Shown piece by piece: positions 1 through 8,358 of a stretch of DNA of 64,000 nt. The stretch is taken from NCBI RefSeq assembly GCF_016598615.1, contig NZ_CP066831.1, positions 6,696,001 to 6,760,000 of the forward strand, in the 5' to 3' direction. The notes beneath the pieces were generated by a model. The model saw only the letters and a list, made by a program, of their open reading frames with translations, was not told where the DNA came from and searched no databases. The DNA is from Streptomyces liliifuscus. Lineage in GTDB: Bacteria; Actinomycetota; Actinomycetes; Streptomycetales; Streptomycetaceae. The translations under genes and the position numbers were made by a program. How positions within the stretch are numbered: the stretch's first letter is position 1; every line of letters starts with the position of its first letter.

Positions 1-1473
1 GAAGAGTCCTTCCTGGGCCACGCCCACCGCCATCCCACGCTCCTGCGCTACCGGCACCACGCCGACGCCGAGGGCAAGCTGGTCAAGGTCGAGGCGCAGA
101 TCCTGCTCGACGCGGGCGCGTACGCCGACACGTCGTCCGAGGCCCTCGCAGCCGCCGTCTCCTTCGCCTGCGGCCCGTACGTCGTCCCGAACGCCTTCAT
201 CGAGGGCTGGGCCGTACGCACCAACAACCCGCCCTCCGGACACGTACGCGGCGAGGGCGCCATGCAGGTGTGCGCCGCCTACGAGGCCCAGATGGACAAG
301 CTGGCGAAGAAGCTGGGCGTCGACCCGGCCGAACTGCGCCTGAGCAACGCGATGGCCACGGGGGACGTGCTCCCCACCGGCCAGACCGTGACGTGCCCCG
401 CCCCGGTCGCCGAACTGCTGCAGGCCGTCCAGGACTTCCCGCTGCCCGCCCTCCCGAAGGACACGCCCGAGGACGAGTGGCTGCTGCCCGGCGGACCCGA
501 GGGCGCCGGCGAACCCGGTGCCGTACGGCGTGGCGTCGGCTACGCCCTGGGCATGGTCCACATGCTCGGCGCCGAGGGCGCCGACGAGGTCTCGACCGCC
601 ACCGTGAAGGTCCACGACGGCATCGCCACCGTGCTCTGCGCGGCCGTGGAGACCGGCCAGGGCTTCACCACACTGGCCCGGCAGATCGTCCAGGAGACGC
701 TCGGCATCGAAGAGGTGCACGTCGCCTCCGTGGACACCGATCAGCCCCCCGCCGGGCCCAGCTGCCGCGGCCGCCACACCTGGGTGTCCGGCGGCGCCGT
801 CGAACGGGCCGCCAAGATGGTCCGTACGCAGCTGCTGCAGCCCCTGGCCCACAAGTTCGGGATGTCCACCGAGCTCCTCCAGATCACCGACGGCAAGATC
901 ACCTCGTACGACGGTGTGCTGTCGACGACCGTCACGGAGGCGATGGACGGCAAGGAGCTGTGGGCCACCGCGCAGTGCCGCCCGCACCCCACCGAGCCGC
1001 TCGACGGCACCGGCCAGGGCGACGCCTTCGTGGGGCTCGCCTTCTGCGCGGTCCGCGCGGTCGTCGACGTCGACATCGAGCTGGGTTCGGTGCGGGTCGT
1101 GGAGATGGCGCTCGCCCAGGACGTGGGACGGGTGCTGAACCCCGCGCAGCTCGCCTCCCGGATCGAGGCCGGAGTCACCCAGGGCATCGGTGTCGCCCTC
1201 ACGGAGAACCTGCGCACCGCGCGCGGGCTGGTGCGCCACCCCGACCTCACGGGGTACTCGCTGCCGACCGCCCTCGACACCCCCGACATCCGCATCGTCA
1301 AGCTCGTCGAGGAGCGTGACGTGGTCGCGCCCTTCGGCGCGAAGGCCGTCAGCGCGGTGCCGGTGGTCACCTCCCCGGCCGCGGTCGCCTCCGCGGTACG
1401 GGCGGCCACGGGGCGTCCGGTGAACCGGCTGCCGATAAGGCCGCAGGCGGCCGTGGTGACGGCGACGCAGTGA
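1..1473 (+). CDS. xanthine dehydrogenase-family molybdopterin-binding subunit (5' truncated by window)
   Basis: The frame is open from base 1 (490 residues seen), so the N-terminus lies outside the window. The product resembles the large Mo-cofactor subunit of xanthine dehydrogenase/aldehyde oxidase enzymes, which hydroxylate purines or other heterocycles. Family signatures are EESFLGHAHRHP at the start, an R-G-E-G-A-M-Q loop at fragment residues 83-89 (usually R-G-F-G-x-x-Q) and a VETGQG segment. At the C-terminus the usual G-x-K-G-x-G-E motif reads G-A-K-A-V-S-A (446-452), so the catalytic glutamate position is alanine. FAD and FeS subunits are presumably upstream. The family is clear; activity and substrate are not. 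Confidence 0.85.
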   Translation, partial: EESFLGHAHRHPTLLRYRHHADAEGKLVKVEAQILLDAGAYADTSSEALAAAVSFACGPYVVPNAFIEGWAVRTNNPPSGHVRGEGAMQVCAAYEAQMDKLAKKLGVDPAELRLSNAMATGDVLPTGQTVTCPAPVAELLQAVQDFPLPALPKDTPEDEWLLPGGPEGAGEPGAVRRGVGYALGMVHMLGAEGADEVSTATVKVHDGIATVLCAAVETGQGFTTLARQIVQETLGIEEVHVASVDTDQPPAGPSCRGRHTWVSGGAVERAAKMVRTQLLQPLAHKFGMSTELLQITDGKITSYDGVLSTTVTEAMDGKELWATAQCRPHPTEPLDGTGQGDAFVGLAFCAVRAVVDVDIELGSVRVVEMALAQDVGRVLNPAQLASRIEAGVTQGIGVALTENLRTARGLVRHPDLTGYSLPTALDTPDIRIVKLVEERDVVAPFGAKAVSAVPVVTSPAAVASAVRAATGRPVNRLPIRPQAAVVTATQ

Positions 1474-1592
1474 CCCCTCCCGAGCCGCCGCGCTACGAAC
1501 CGGGGCCGAGTGTCGGGAAACTGATGCTGTGGCTGCTGGTGTTCGTGCTGGCGGCGGTCGTGGTCGTCGCGGGCGGCGTGTACTTCGGTTGA
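1470..1592 (+). CDS. 40-residue single-pass membrane protein coupled to the Mo-hydroxylase gene
   Basis: A GTG at 1470 overlaps the upstream TGA in a GTGA arrangement typical of translational coupling. The product is 40 residues: a proline-rich start (MTPPEPPRYEPGP), one hydrophobic helix of about 20 residues (LMLWLLVFVL and following) and a short GGVYFG end. It has no recognisable family. The coupling and clean transmembrane profile support a real gene. It could tether the hydroxylase to the membrane, but that is inference. Confidence 0.5.
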   Translation: MTPPEPPRYEPGPSVGKLMLWLLVFVLAAVVVVAGGVYFG

Positions 1593-1596
1593 GGCC

Positions 1597-1640
1597 GGCT
1601 GAGGTCGGTTGGGGCCGGGCTGAGGTCGGTTGAGGTCCGG
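1597..1640. repeat. two-copy direct repeat, 21-bp period
   Basis: GGCTGAGGTCGGTTG occurs at 1597-1611 and again at 1618-1632, just after the small membrane ORF. No function is evident. Confidence 0.6.
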
Positions 1641-1690
1641 ACCCGGCCGAGCGTTGTCGGGAATCCGCTGGTCACGGCGGTGCCGGGGCG

Positions 1691-1713
1691 TTGTCAGTGG
1701 TGCCGCGTAATGT
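1691..1713 (+). promoter_or_regulatory. RecA-independent DNA-damage (PafBC-type) promoter
   Basis: TTGTCAGTG (1691-1699), exactly eight bases, then TAATGT (1708-1713). This fits the actinobacterial RecA-NDp consensus TTGTCRGTG-N8-TAnnnT used by PafBC-dependent DNA-damage promoters. It lies about 170 bp upstream of the SUKH-4 gene in the same orientation, giving a long leader. The leader contains repeats of TTTTCCGTG/TTTTCCCTG at about 1774-1830. Confidence 0.6.
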
Positions 1714-1884
1714 TCTGGGCAGTGGGGAGGACCGCTGGGCGGCGGGGCATCCTCCACGGATTCTCCATGCGTTTTCCGTGAGTCTGTCCACAGGTTCCGT
1801 GCGTGGTTTTCCGTGGTTTTCCCTGAGTGTGCCGCCCGGTCCGGTCCTGCCGGGGGACTGTGAACAACCATGCGCGGGGGAACG

Positions 1885-3057
1885 ATGAGCACGACGGACG
1901 CCGGCACCAGGACGATCACCCTGACCGAGGACGAACTGGACCCGTATGTCACGCACGCGGCGACGCGGCGCTGGCTGGCGGGCCCCGGACTGCCGGGCGA
2001 CGGCGGCCTGCTGACCTTCGAGGCACTGCGCACGGACGGCCCCCGGACGGTGGCGGACTCGACAGGCGACCCGGACCTGCTCGCGGACGACCTGCGGGAT
2101 CTGTTGGTGATAGGCGCGCTGCGTGGCCCCGCCGACGCCGAGACGGAGTCGGTGCTGCTCGACGGAGCGACGGGCGAGGTCTCCACCACGTACTTCTTCC
2201 ACGACCGCCCCGACCTGATGGACCGTCGCCCGCTCGCCCCCTCGCTCCAGGCGCTGACGGAGTTCGTGGCGGCGACGGAGGAGATGGCGGCCAGACGCGG
2301 CCAATTCGCCTCCTACGAGGGCCGGTTCGGGCCGAAGGCAGTGGCCGCGATGTCACGGCAACTGCTCGCGGTGTTCGAGGAGGGCACCGGCGGCGAGGTC
2401 CCGCCGTTCTGGCGGATGGCGGCGCTGATCCGCCCGCTGGCCCTGGTCGCGGGCCCGCCCGCCGACGAGACCCTGGCCCTGGACCTGCCGGACCGGCTGC
2501 TGGACCAGGAGTTCGGCCAGGGCCGGGTCGTGCGCTTCGAGGACGTCGACTTCCCGGCGGCGCTGGCGCACGAGCCGACCCGCCGCTTCCTGCGCGACAC
2601 GGGACTGCCGGAGGACGGCTTCCTCTTCCAGCTGGACACGGACGTGCCGCTGCCGACCCTCGCCGAGTACTACGAGGACGAGCGCCCGGGCGAGTACACC
2701 GCAGCCGAACTCCCGGCAGGTTCCGACCACTTGATACGCCTGGGCCACCTCATCGAGGACAACAGCCTGGTCGTCGACGGCTCGACGGGCGCGGTCCTCA
2801 ACTGGAGCGAGCCCGAGGCCACCCTGCACGCCCTCAACACGGACGTCTCCACCCTGGCCTTCACCCTCTGGCTGCTCCACCGCGAGAAGGCCATCGACGG
2901 CACCCTGTCCCACGAACTGACCACGGAGGCCTACGACCAGCTGGCCACGACGATGACGCAGACCCTCTCGACGGTCGACCCCACGGGCTCCGCCTCCCAG
3001 GCGGACTGGCACTACTGGACGGAACTGTTCCAGGACGAGGCGGGCGGGGTGCTGTGA
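1885..3057 (+). CDS. tandem SUKH-4 family immunity-like protein
   Basis: Soluble 390-residue protein with two related halves. Each has a T-R-R-(W/F)-L-x-x-x-G-L-P motif near its start (about residues 22-33 and 230-240), followed later by a D-G-x-T-G-x-(V/A) strand (DGATGEV in the first half, DGSTGAV in the second). This is typical of SUKH-4 proteins, a superfamily of immunity proteins to polymorphic toxins that are also widespread as orphans in Streptomyces. No toxin gene is adjacent. The start at 1885 is chosen because GGGGG sits six bases upstream; an in-frame ATG at 1870 is possible. The promoter at 1691 suggests DNA-damage induction. The biochemical role is unknown. Confidence 0.75.
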   Translation: MSTTDAGTRTITLTEDELDPYVTHAATRRWLAGPGLPGDGGLLTFEALRTDGPRTVADSTGDPDLLADDLRDLLVIGALRGPADAETESVLLDGATGEVSTTYFFHDRPDLMDRRPLAPSLQALTEFVAATEEMAARRGQFASYEGRFGPKAVAAMSRQLLAVFEEGTGGEVPPFWRMAALIRPLALVAGPPADETLALDLPDRLLDQEFGQGRVVRFEDVDFPAALAHEPTRRFLRDTGLPEDGFLFQLDTDVPLPTLAEYYEDERPGEYTAAELPAGSDHLIRLGHLIEDNSLVVDGSTGAVLNWSEPEATLHALNTDVSTLAFTLWLLHREKAIDGTLSHELTTEAYDQLATTMTQTLSTVDPTGSASQADWHYWTELFQDEAGGVL

Positions 3058-3120
3058 GCCCGTCCCGTGCACGGGGGCGTGCCGCGGCCTGAACCAGTTC
3101 CGCACGGCCGCCACACACGC

Positions 3121-3156
3121 GTCGGGGCCGACCGCCTGACAGCGGCCGACCCCGAC
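3121..3156. terminator. hairpin between SUKH-4 gene and tRNA-Cys
   Basis: Inverted repeat GTCGGGG (3121-3127) / CCCCGAC (3150-3156) with an inner CCGC/GCGG pairing. It lies between two convergent genes and probably terminates both. Confidence 0.5.
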
Positions 3157-3165
3157 ACCGAACAG

Positions 3166-3237
3166 AGGCCGTGGCGGGAATTGAACCCACGTGCCTCGCT
3201 TTGCAGGCGAGTCCCTAAGCCACTCGGGCACACGGCC
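3166..3237 (-). tRNA. tRNA-Cys (GCA)
   Basis: A full cloverleaf reads on the minus strand. Acceptor GGCCGTG (3237-3231) pairs with CACGGCC, the discriminator is U, the anticodon stem is CTCGC/GCGAG around loop CTGCAAA (anticodon GCA), and the T-arm is GTGGGTTCAATTCCCGC. CCA is not encoded. The U discriminator and GCA anticodon identify tRNA-Cys. Confidence 0.93.
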
Positions 3238-3478
3238 AAGCTTGAGTCCGGGGTTCCGGTGTTCGGTCACCCGGTGTTCCGGACTCGTTGTGTCGACCGT
3301 AGGGCGCTGTCGGCAGGGGCTCAAGGGACGGGGCTGGGCTGCAATGGGACTGCCACACGGCGTTCATGAAAGGGGGCGGGGAGGGGACGGGGGAGGGTGG
3401 TCCTACGACCAAGGTCTCGGGGGAGGTCCCGTCTCTCGACAGGGGTCAATGTCAGTCGTGCCCCTTACTCTGGCGGGC

Positions 3479-4957
3479 ATGACCACCCTGGAACCGAGCG
3501 ACACCGGCGTCGCTGAGACCCCTGCCGACCTGGCATCCCCGAGCGTACAGATCCCGGCGACCGAGGCCGACGCCCGTGAAGGTGTCCTCGGGCGGGATCA
3601 TCGGGCGCTCAGTATCGGGATCGTGTCCGTCGTGCTGCTGATCGCCTTCGAGGCTACGGCGGTCGGGACGGCCATGCCGGTGGCGGCGCGGGAGCTGGGC
3701 GGGGTCTCGTTGTACGCGTTCGCGTTCTCCGGGTACTTCACGACGAGCCTGTTCGGGATGGTGCTGGCCGGGCAGTGGTCGGACCGCGCGGGCCCGCTGG
3801 GGTCGCTGACGGCGGGGATCGGGGCGTTCGCGGCGGGGCTGCTGCTGTCGGGGACGGCCGGGGCGATGTGGCTGTTCATCCTCGGGCGGGCCGTGCAGGG
3901 GCTCGGCGGCGGGCTGGTGATCGTCGCGCTGTACGTGGTCGTGGGGCGGGCCTATCCGGAGCGGTTGCGGCCGTCGATCATGGCGGCGTTCGCGGCGAGC
4001 TGGGTGATCCCGTCCGTGGTCGGACCGCTCGCCTCGGGCGCGGTGACCGAACATCTCGGGTGGCGCTGGGTGTTCGTCGGGATACCGGTCCTCGTCCTCC
4101 TGCCGCTGGCGTTCGCGCTGCCGCAGATACGGCGACGGGCGTCCGGCCCGGCCGAGGGCGCCGTGGCCGCGCCCTTCGACCGGCGGCGTATCCGGCTGGC
4201 GCTGGGCATCTCGCTGGGCGCCGGGCTGTTGCAGTACGGGGCGCAGGACCTGCGGTGGCTGTCGGTGATCCCGGCCGCGGCGGGAGTCGCCCTGCTGATC
4301 CCGGCCGTGCTCGGGCTGCTGCCCAGAGGGACCTATCTGGCGGCGCGCGGGCTGCCGTCCGTCGTGCTGCTGCGCGGGATAGCCGCCGGGTCCTTCATCG
4401 CGGCCGAGTCCTTCGTGCCGCTGATGCTGGTCACCGAGCGGGGGCTGTCGCCGACGCTGGCCGGATTCTCACTGGCGGCGGGCGGGGGCACCTGGGCGCT
4501 GGGTTCCTTCGTGCAGTCCAGGGCGCGCGTGGAACCGTACCGGGACCGGCTGATGATGCTGGGCATGGTCATGACCGCCGCCGCCATCGCCGCCGCGCCG
4601 AGCGTGCTGATCGACGGGGTGCCGGTGTGGACGGTCGCGGTGGCCTGGGCCTTCGGGTGCTTCGGCATGGGCCTGGTGATCTCCTCCACCAGTGTGCTTC
4701 TCCTCCATCTCTCCGCCCCGGAGGAGGCCGGCACCAACTCCGCCGCCCTCCAGATATCCGACGGCCTCTCGAACGTCCTCCTCCTCGCCGCGGGCGGCGC
4801 GGCCTTCGCGGCCCTGGGGGGCGGCACGGTCACCCATGCCGCCACCGACGCCTCAGGCGGCCATCCGGCCGCCTTCGCCGCGGTGTTCCTGCCGATGGCC
4901 GGGGTGGCGTTGGTGGGAGCCTGGGTGACCACACGGCTGCGGACGGAGTCCCGGTGA
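3479..4957 (+). CDS. MFS transporter (drug/metabolite exporter type)
   Basis: 492-residue integral membrane protein with about 12-14 hydrophobic helices. The loop 2-3 MFS signature is GQWSDRAGP and RAVQGLGGGL follows, typical of proton-coupled antiporters of the DHA type. The substrate cannot be read from sequence. ATG 3479 is chosen because upstream in-frame codons run into tRNA-Cys and the MTTLEPSD start precedes a hydrophilic N-tail of about 45 residues. It stands alone, followed by the helicase gene with its own promoter. Confidence 0.8.
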   Translation: MTTLEPSDTGVAETPADLASPSVQIPATEADAREGVLGRDHRALSIGIVSVVLLIAFEATAVGTAMPVAARELGGVSLYAFAFSGYFTTSLFGMVLAGQWSDRAGPLGSLTAGIGAFAAGLLLSGTAGAMWLFILGRAVQGLGGGLVIVALYVVVGRAYPERLRPSIMAAFAASWVIPSVVGPLASGAVTEHLGWRWVFVGIPVLVLLPLAFALPQIRRRASGPAEGAVAAPFDRRRIRLALGISLGAGLLQYGAQDLRWLSVIPAAAGVALLIPAVLGLLPRGTYLAARGLPSVVLLRGIAAGSFIAAESFVPLMLVTERGLSPTLAGFSLAAGGGTWALGSFVQSRARVEPYRDRLMMLGMVMTAAAIAAAPSVLIDGVPVWTVAVAWAFGCFGMGLVISSTSVLLLHLSAPEEAGTNSAALQISDGLSNVLLLAAGGAAFAALGGGTVTHAATDASGGHPAAFAAVFLPMAGVALVGAWVTTRLRTESR

Positions 4958-5024
4958 CGCCCGATCCGGCAGCGCTTGCTGTGACGTGAGTCCCATCCAA
5001 GGGTGACCCCGCGTCGTCCGCGCG

Positions 5025-5051
5025 TTGACGCGCTCGGGGCGCCGGTAGGGT
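5025..5051 (+). promoter_or_regulatory. housekeeping-type promoter for the helicase gene
   Basis: TTGACG (5025-5030) and TAGGGT (5046-5051) with a 15-bp spacer, a little short for the class. An in-frame GTG at 5050 overlaps this -10 box, which argues for the downstream start at 5107. Confidence 0.45.
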
Positions 5052-5106
5052 GGCCCGGTTGTCATACGCAGCCGTTGCCGAGCCGCCCAACCACCCCACG
5101 GAGACC

Positions 5107-6906
5107 GTGACTACCACCGCCGCCAGTGCCACCTCCTCGCATCACCTGTCACCCGCGTTTCCCGGGCGTGCCCCTTGGGGCACGGCCAGCAAGCTGCGTG
5201 CCTGGCAGCAAGGTGCCATGGAGAAGTACATCCAGGAGCAGCCGCGTGACTTTCTCGCCGTCGCCACACCCGGAGCCGGCAAGACGACCTTCGCGCTGAC
5301 GCTCGCCTCCTGGCTGCTGCACCACCATGTCGTGCAACAGGTGACCGTGGTCGCGCCGACCGAGCATCTGAAGAAGCAGTGGGCGGAGGCGGCCGCGCGG
5401 ATAGGGATCAAGCTGGATCCCGAGTACAGCGCGGGGCCGCTCAGCAAGGAGTACCAGGGCGTCGCGGTCACGTACGCCGGTGTCGGTGTGCGGCACATGC
5501 TGCACCGCAACCGCGTCGAGCAGCGCAAGACCCTGGTGATCCTCGACGAGATCCACCACGCCGGTGACAGCAAGTCCTGGGGCGAGGCCTGCCTCGAAGC
5601 CTTCGAGCCCGCCACCCGCCGGCTCGCGCTCACCGGTACGCCCTTCCGGTCCGACACCAACCCCATCCCCTTCGTCACGTACGAGGAGGGGAACGACGGG
5701 ATCCGGCGGTCCGCCGCCGACTACACCTACGGATACGGCAGCGCGCTGGGCGACGGCGTCGTGCGGCCCGTCATCTTCCTCTCCTACAGCGGCAACATGC
5801 GGTGGCGTACGAAGGCGGGGGACGAGATCGCCGCCCGGCTCGGCGAGCCGATGACCAAGGACGCCGTCTCGCAGGCCTGGCGCACCGCCCTCGACCCGCG
5901 CGGCGAGTGGATGCCCAGCGTGCTGCGCGCCGCCGACCAGCGGCTCACGGAGGTCAGGAAGGGCATCCCGGACGCCGGCGCCCTCGTCATCGCCTCCGAC
6001 CAGGAATCCGCCCGCGCCTACGCCAAGCTCATCCGTGACATCACCGGCAGCAAGGCCACCCTCGTCCTCTCCGACGACACGGGCGCGTCCAACCGCATCG
6101 ACGAGTTCAGCCACAGCGACGACCGCTGGATGGTCGCCGTCCGCATGGTGTCCGAGGGCGTCGACGTGCCCCGGCTGGCGGTGGGCGTGTACGCGACCAC
6201 CATCTCCACGCCGCTCTTCTTCGCCCAGGCCGTCGGCCGCTTCGTACGGTCCAGGCGGCGCGGCGAGACCGCCTCCGTCTTCCTGCCGACGGTCCCCGAC
6301 CTCCTCACCTTCGCCAACGAGATGGAGGTCGAGCGCGACCACGCCCTCGACAAGCCCAAGAAGGAGGGCGAGGAGGACCCGTACGCCGAATCCGAGAAGG
6401 AGATGGAGGAGGCGAACCGGGAGGAGGACGAGGACACCGGGGAGCAGGAGCAGTTCTCCTTCGAGGCCCTTGAGTCCGAGGCCGTCTTCGACCGGGTGCT
6501 CTACGACGGCGCCGAGTTCGGTATGCAGGCCCACCCGGGGAGCGCGGAGGAGCAGGACTACCTGGGGATTCCGGGGCTGTTGGAGCCCGACCAGGTCCAA
6601 CTCCTGCTCCAGAAGCGGCAGGCCCGGCAGATCGCGCACAGCCGCAAGAAGCCGGACGACGAGGCGGATCTTCTCGAACTGCCCGCCGAGCGACGGCCCG
6701 TGGTCTCCCACAAGGAGATGCTTGAGCTCAGGAAGCAGCTCAACACGATGGTCGGCGCGTACGTCCATCAGAGCGGCAAGCCGCACGGTGTGATCCACAC
6801 CGAGCTGCGCCGGGTGTGCGGCGGGCCGCCGAGTGCGGAGGCGACGGCCGGGCAGTTGCGTCAGCGGATCGCCAAGGTGCAGGAGTGGGCCACCCGTATG
6901 CGGTGA
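5107..6906 (+). CDS. DEAD/DEAH-box (SF2) helicase
   Basis: 599-residue cytoplasmic ATP-dependent helicase. It has a Q-like segment at residues 30-36, Walker A A-T-P-G-A-G-K-T (53-60), a DEIHH motif II, L-T-G-T-P-F as motif III and a motif VI-like Q-A-V-G-R-F-V-R-S. A strongly acidic insert (PKKEGEEDPYAESEKEMEEA and beyond) separates the helicase core from a C-terminal domain. The layout resembles UvrB/XPB-like translocases, but the nucleic acid target is unknown. GTG 5107 is preferred over the upstream frame because the promoter overlaps that region; GGAG lies only three bases upstream. A strong terminator follows. Confidence 0.8.
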   Translation: MTTTAASATSSHHLSPAFPGRAPWGTASKLRAWQQGAMEKYIQEQPRDFLAVATPGAGKTTFALTLASWLLHHHVVQQVTVVAPTEHLKKQWAEAAARIGIKLDPEYSAGPLSKEYQGVAVTYAGVGVRHMLHRNRVEQRKTLVILDEIHHAGDSKSWGEACLEAFEPATRRLALTGTPFRSDTNPIPFVTYEEGNDGIRRSAADYTYGYGSALGDGVVRPVIFLSYSGNMRWRTKAGDEIAARLGEPMTKDAVSQAWRTALDPRGEWMPSVLRAADQRLTEVRKGIPDAGALVIASDQESARAYAKLIRDITGSKATLVLSDDTGASNRIDEFSHSDDRWMVAVRMVSEGVDVPRLAVGVYATTISTPLFFAQAVGRFVRSRRRGETASVFLPTVPDLLTFANEMEVERDHALDKPKKEGEEDPYAESEKEMEEANREEDEDTGEQEQFSFEALESEAVFDRVLYDGAEFGMQAHPGSAEEQDYLGIPGLLEPDQVQLLLQKRQARQIAHSRKKPDDEADLLELPAERRPVVSHKEMLELRKQLNTMVGAYVHQSGKPHGVIHTELRRVCGGPPSAEATAGQLRQRIAKVQEWATRMR

Positions 6907-6920
6907 CCGCGCCCCCGCCC

Positions 6921-6990
6921 GGGTGCGTCCAGGCCCGCCTCGGTGCGTCCACACGAGTCCGGGTGCGTCCACGTGAGCCGGGTACGTCCA
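6921..6990. repeat. four-copy 20-bp tandem repeat
   Basis: GGGTGCGTCCA-like units begin at 6921, 6941, 6961 and 6980 (periods 20, 20, 19) just after the helicase stop and before its terminator. The function is unknown. Confidence 0.7.
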
Positions 6991-6992
6991 AC

Positions 6993-7023
6993 GAGCGCCG
7001 GTGTCGTCATGACACCGGCGCTC
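6993..7023 (+). terminator. hairpin terminator after the helicase gene
   Basis: Perfect 13-bp inverted repeat (GAGCGCCGGTGTC / GACACCGGCGCTC) with a five-base loop GTCAT. It has no T-run, as is common in Streptomyces. Confidence 0.75.
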
Positions 7024-7359
7024 ACGCGTGTGCGCGCTCTGTGCAGGGCTCGTGCACGCCCAGTGGTGTGCGCTGGACATATCGCCGCGAAAGTGAACCT
7101 AACTCCGGGTAACCGAACCCGGTCCGTACCTGCGAACGCCCGGATTCTGGACGGAGACTTCCGCTGAGCGAACCAGCTCGCTACTGTCCCGCTACGCACA
7201 CGCCCCGTGGCAGCGCCGCCGCGGAGCGCAGCCGGTGCCCGCCCGGGAGAGCCCGGGACGCTGCCGAACCGGCGGCCTCTGACGCGCGTCGCCGATGGGA
7301 CCGGTGACGCATCCGCCGCGTAGGGGGCCGTCGACTCTCACCACTAAGGAGTGGGCGTC
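7024..7359. other. non-coding stretch upstream of the IclR gene
   Basis: No convincing gene is seen. It contains a small inverted repeat CCGGGT/ACCCGG at about 7107-7125, and the AAGGAG ribosome binding site at 7346-7351 that fixes the start of the following regulator. A promoter could not be assigned with confidence. Confidence 0.5.
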
Positions 7360-8001
7360 GTGACCGCGGAAACCTCCCAGACGCTCGACCGGGGACTCCG
7401 TGTCCTCAAACTGCTCGCCGACACCGACCACGGTCTGACCGTCACCGAGCTGTCCAACAAACTCGGAGTCAACCGGACCGTTGTGTACCGCTTGCTCGCC
7501 ACGCTGGAACAGCACGCCCTCGTACGTCGTGACCTGGGCGGCCGTGCCCGGGTCGGGCTCGGTGTGCTGCGGCTCGGGCGGCAGGTGCATCCGCTGGTCC
7601 GCGAGGCCGCGCTGCCCGCGTTGCGCTCGCTGGCCGAGGACATAGGGGCGACCGCCCATCTCACGCTGGTCGACGGTGCGGAGGCGCTCGCCGTCGCCGT
7701 GGTCGAGCCGACGTGGACCGACTACCACGTGGCCTATCGCGCCGGGTTCCGTCATCCGCTCGACCGGGGGGCCGCAGGCAAGGCGATTCTCGCCGCGCGG
7801 GCCGCTTCCGCGGAGGAGCCGGGGTACACCCTCACTCACGGGGAGTTGGAGGCGGGTGCCAGTGGGGCGGCTGCGCCGCTGCTCGGGGTCACCGGGGTGG
7901 AGGGGAGTGTGGGGGTGGTCATGCTTGCGGATGCCGTGCCCGAGCGGGTGGGGCCGCGTGTCGTTGACGCGGCCAAGGAAGTTGCTGAGGCGTTGCGTTG
8001 A
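7360..8001 (+). CDS. IclR-family transcriptional regulator
   Basis: 213-residue regulator. The N-terminal winged helix includes L-T-V-T-E-L-S-N-K-L-G-V-N-R-T-V-V-Y-R and is followed by an IclR effector-binding domain with H-P-L-D-R-G-A-A-G-K-A. It is shorter than typical IclR proteins (about 250 residues), the ligand domain being condensed at its C-terminus. GTG 7360 is chosen over GTG 7351 because AAGGAG ends at 7351, eight bases upstream. It precedes the amino acid permease on the same strand but is separated from it by about 357 bp, so control of that gene is only a possibility. Confidence 0.8.
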   Translation: MTAETSQTLDRGLRVLKLLADTDHGLTVTELSNKLGVNRTVVYRLLATLEQHALVRRDLGGRARVGLGVLRLGRQVHPLVREAALPALRSLAEDIGATAHLTLVDGAEALAVAVVEPTWTDYHVAYRAGFRHPLDRGAAGKAILAARAASAEEPGYTLTHGELEAGASGAAAPLLGVTGVEGSVGVVMLADAVPERVGPRVVDAAKEVAEALR

Positions 8002-8358
8002 ACTTGGTTCAGGGGGTGCTCGGGGTTGTGGGCGCCGTGGGTGTCGTGGGGAGGTTGTGCGTCGGCTGCGGGTGGGTGGGGGCTGGTCGCGCAGTTCCCC
8101 GCGCCCCTAAAAGATTGCGCAGTTCCCCGCGCCCCTTAGGGGCGCGTCGGTCCCCGTGCGCCTGAAGAGTGCGCTGCTCCCCGGGCCCCCAAGCCCCGTG
8201 ATTCCAGGTTGGCCCCCAAGCCCCGTGTTTCCAGGTCCGCCTCTGCTTTGGCCTTGTGGCCAAAGCCTTGGCCGTAGCTCTGGCTGATTCGCTCATCGGA
8301 CCTTGTCGCTCGCTCTCCATCATCAGGGGCCAGGCAGGGAACGGTGGAGGGAGTCAGG
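8002..8358. repeat. repeat-rich gap: two tandem copies of a dispersed GC motif and a 27-bp duplication
   Basis: The core GCGCAGTTCCCCGCGCCCC occurs at 8089-8107 and 8117-8135; the second copy closes as a CGCGCCCC/GGGGCGCG hairpin ending at 8145. A second element, GCCCCCAAGCCCCGTG plus TTCCAGGT, is duplicated at 8185-8209 and 8212-8236 (27-bp period). No gene is seen. The same core recurs at 41.6, 57.3, 60.3 and 63.2 kb. Confidence 0.7.

Noticed and set aside
741..2189. Minus-strand frame opposite the molybdenum hydroxylase and SUKH-4 genes
   Set aside because: Ser/Thr/Pro-rich shadow frame without a ribosome binding site.
5050..5106. Upstream GTG start for the helicase
   Set aside because: This codon overlaps the probable -10 box, and the residues added have no homology.
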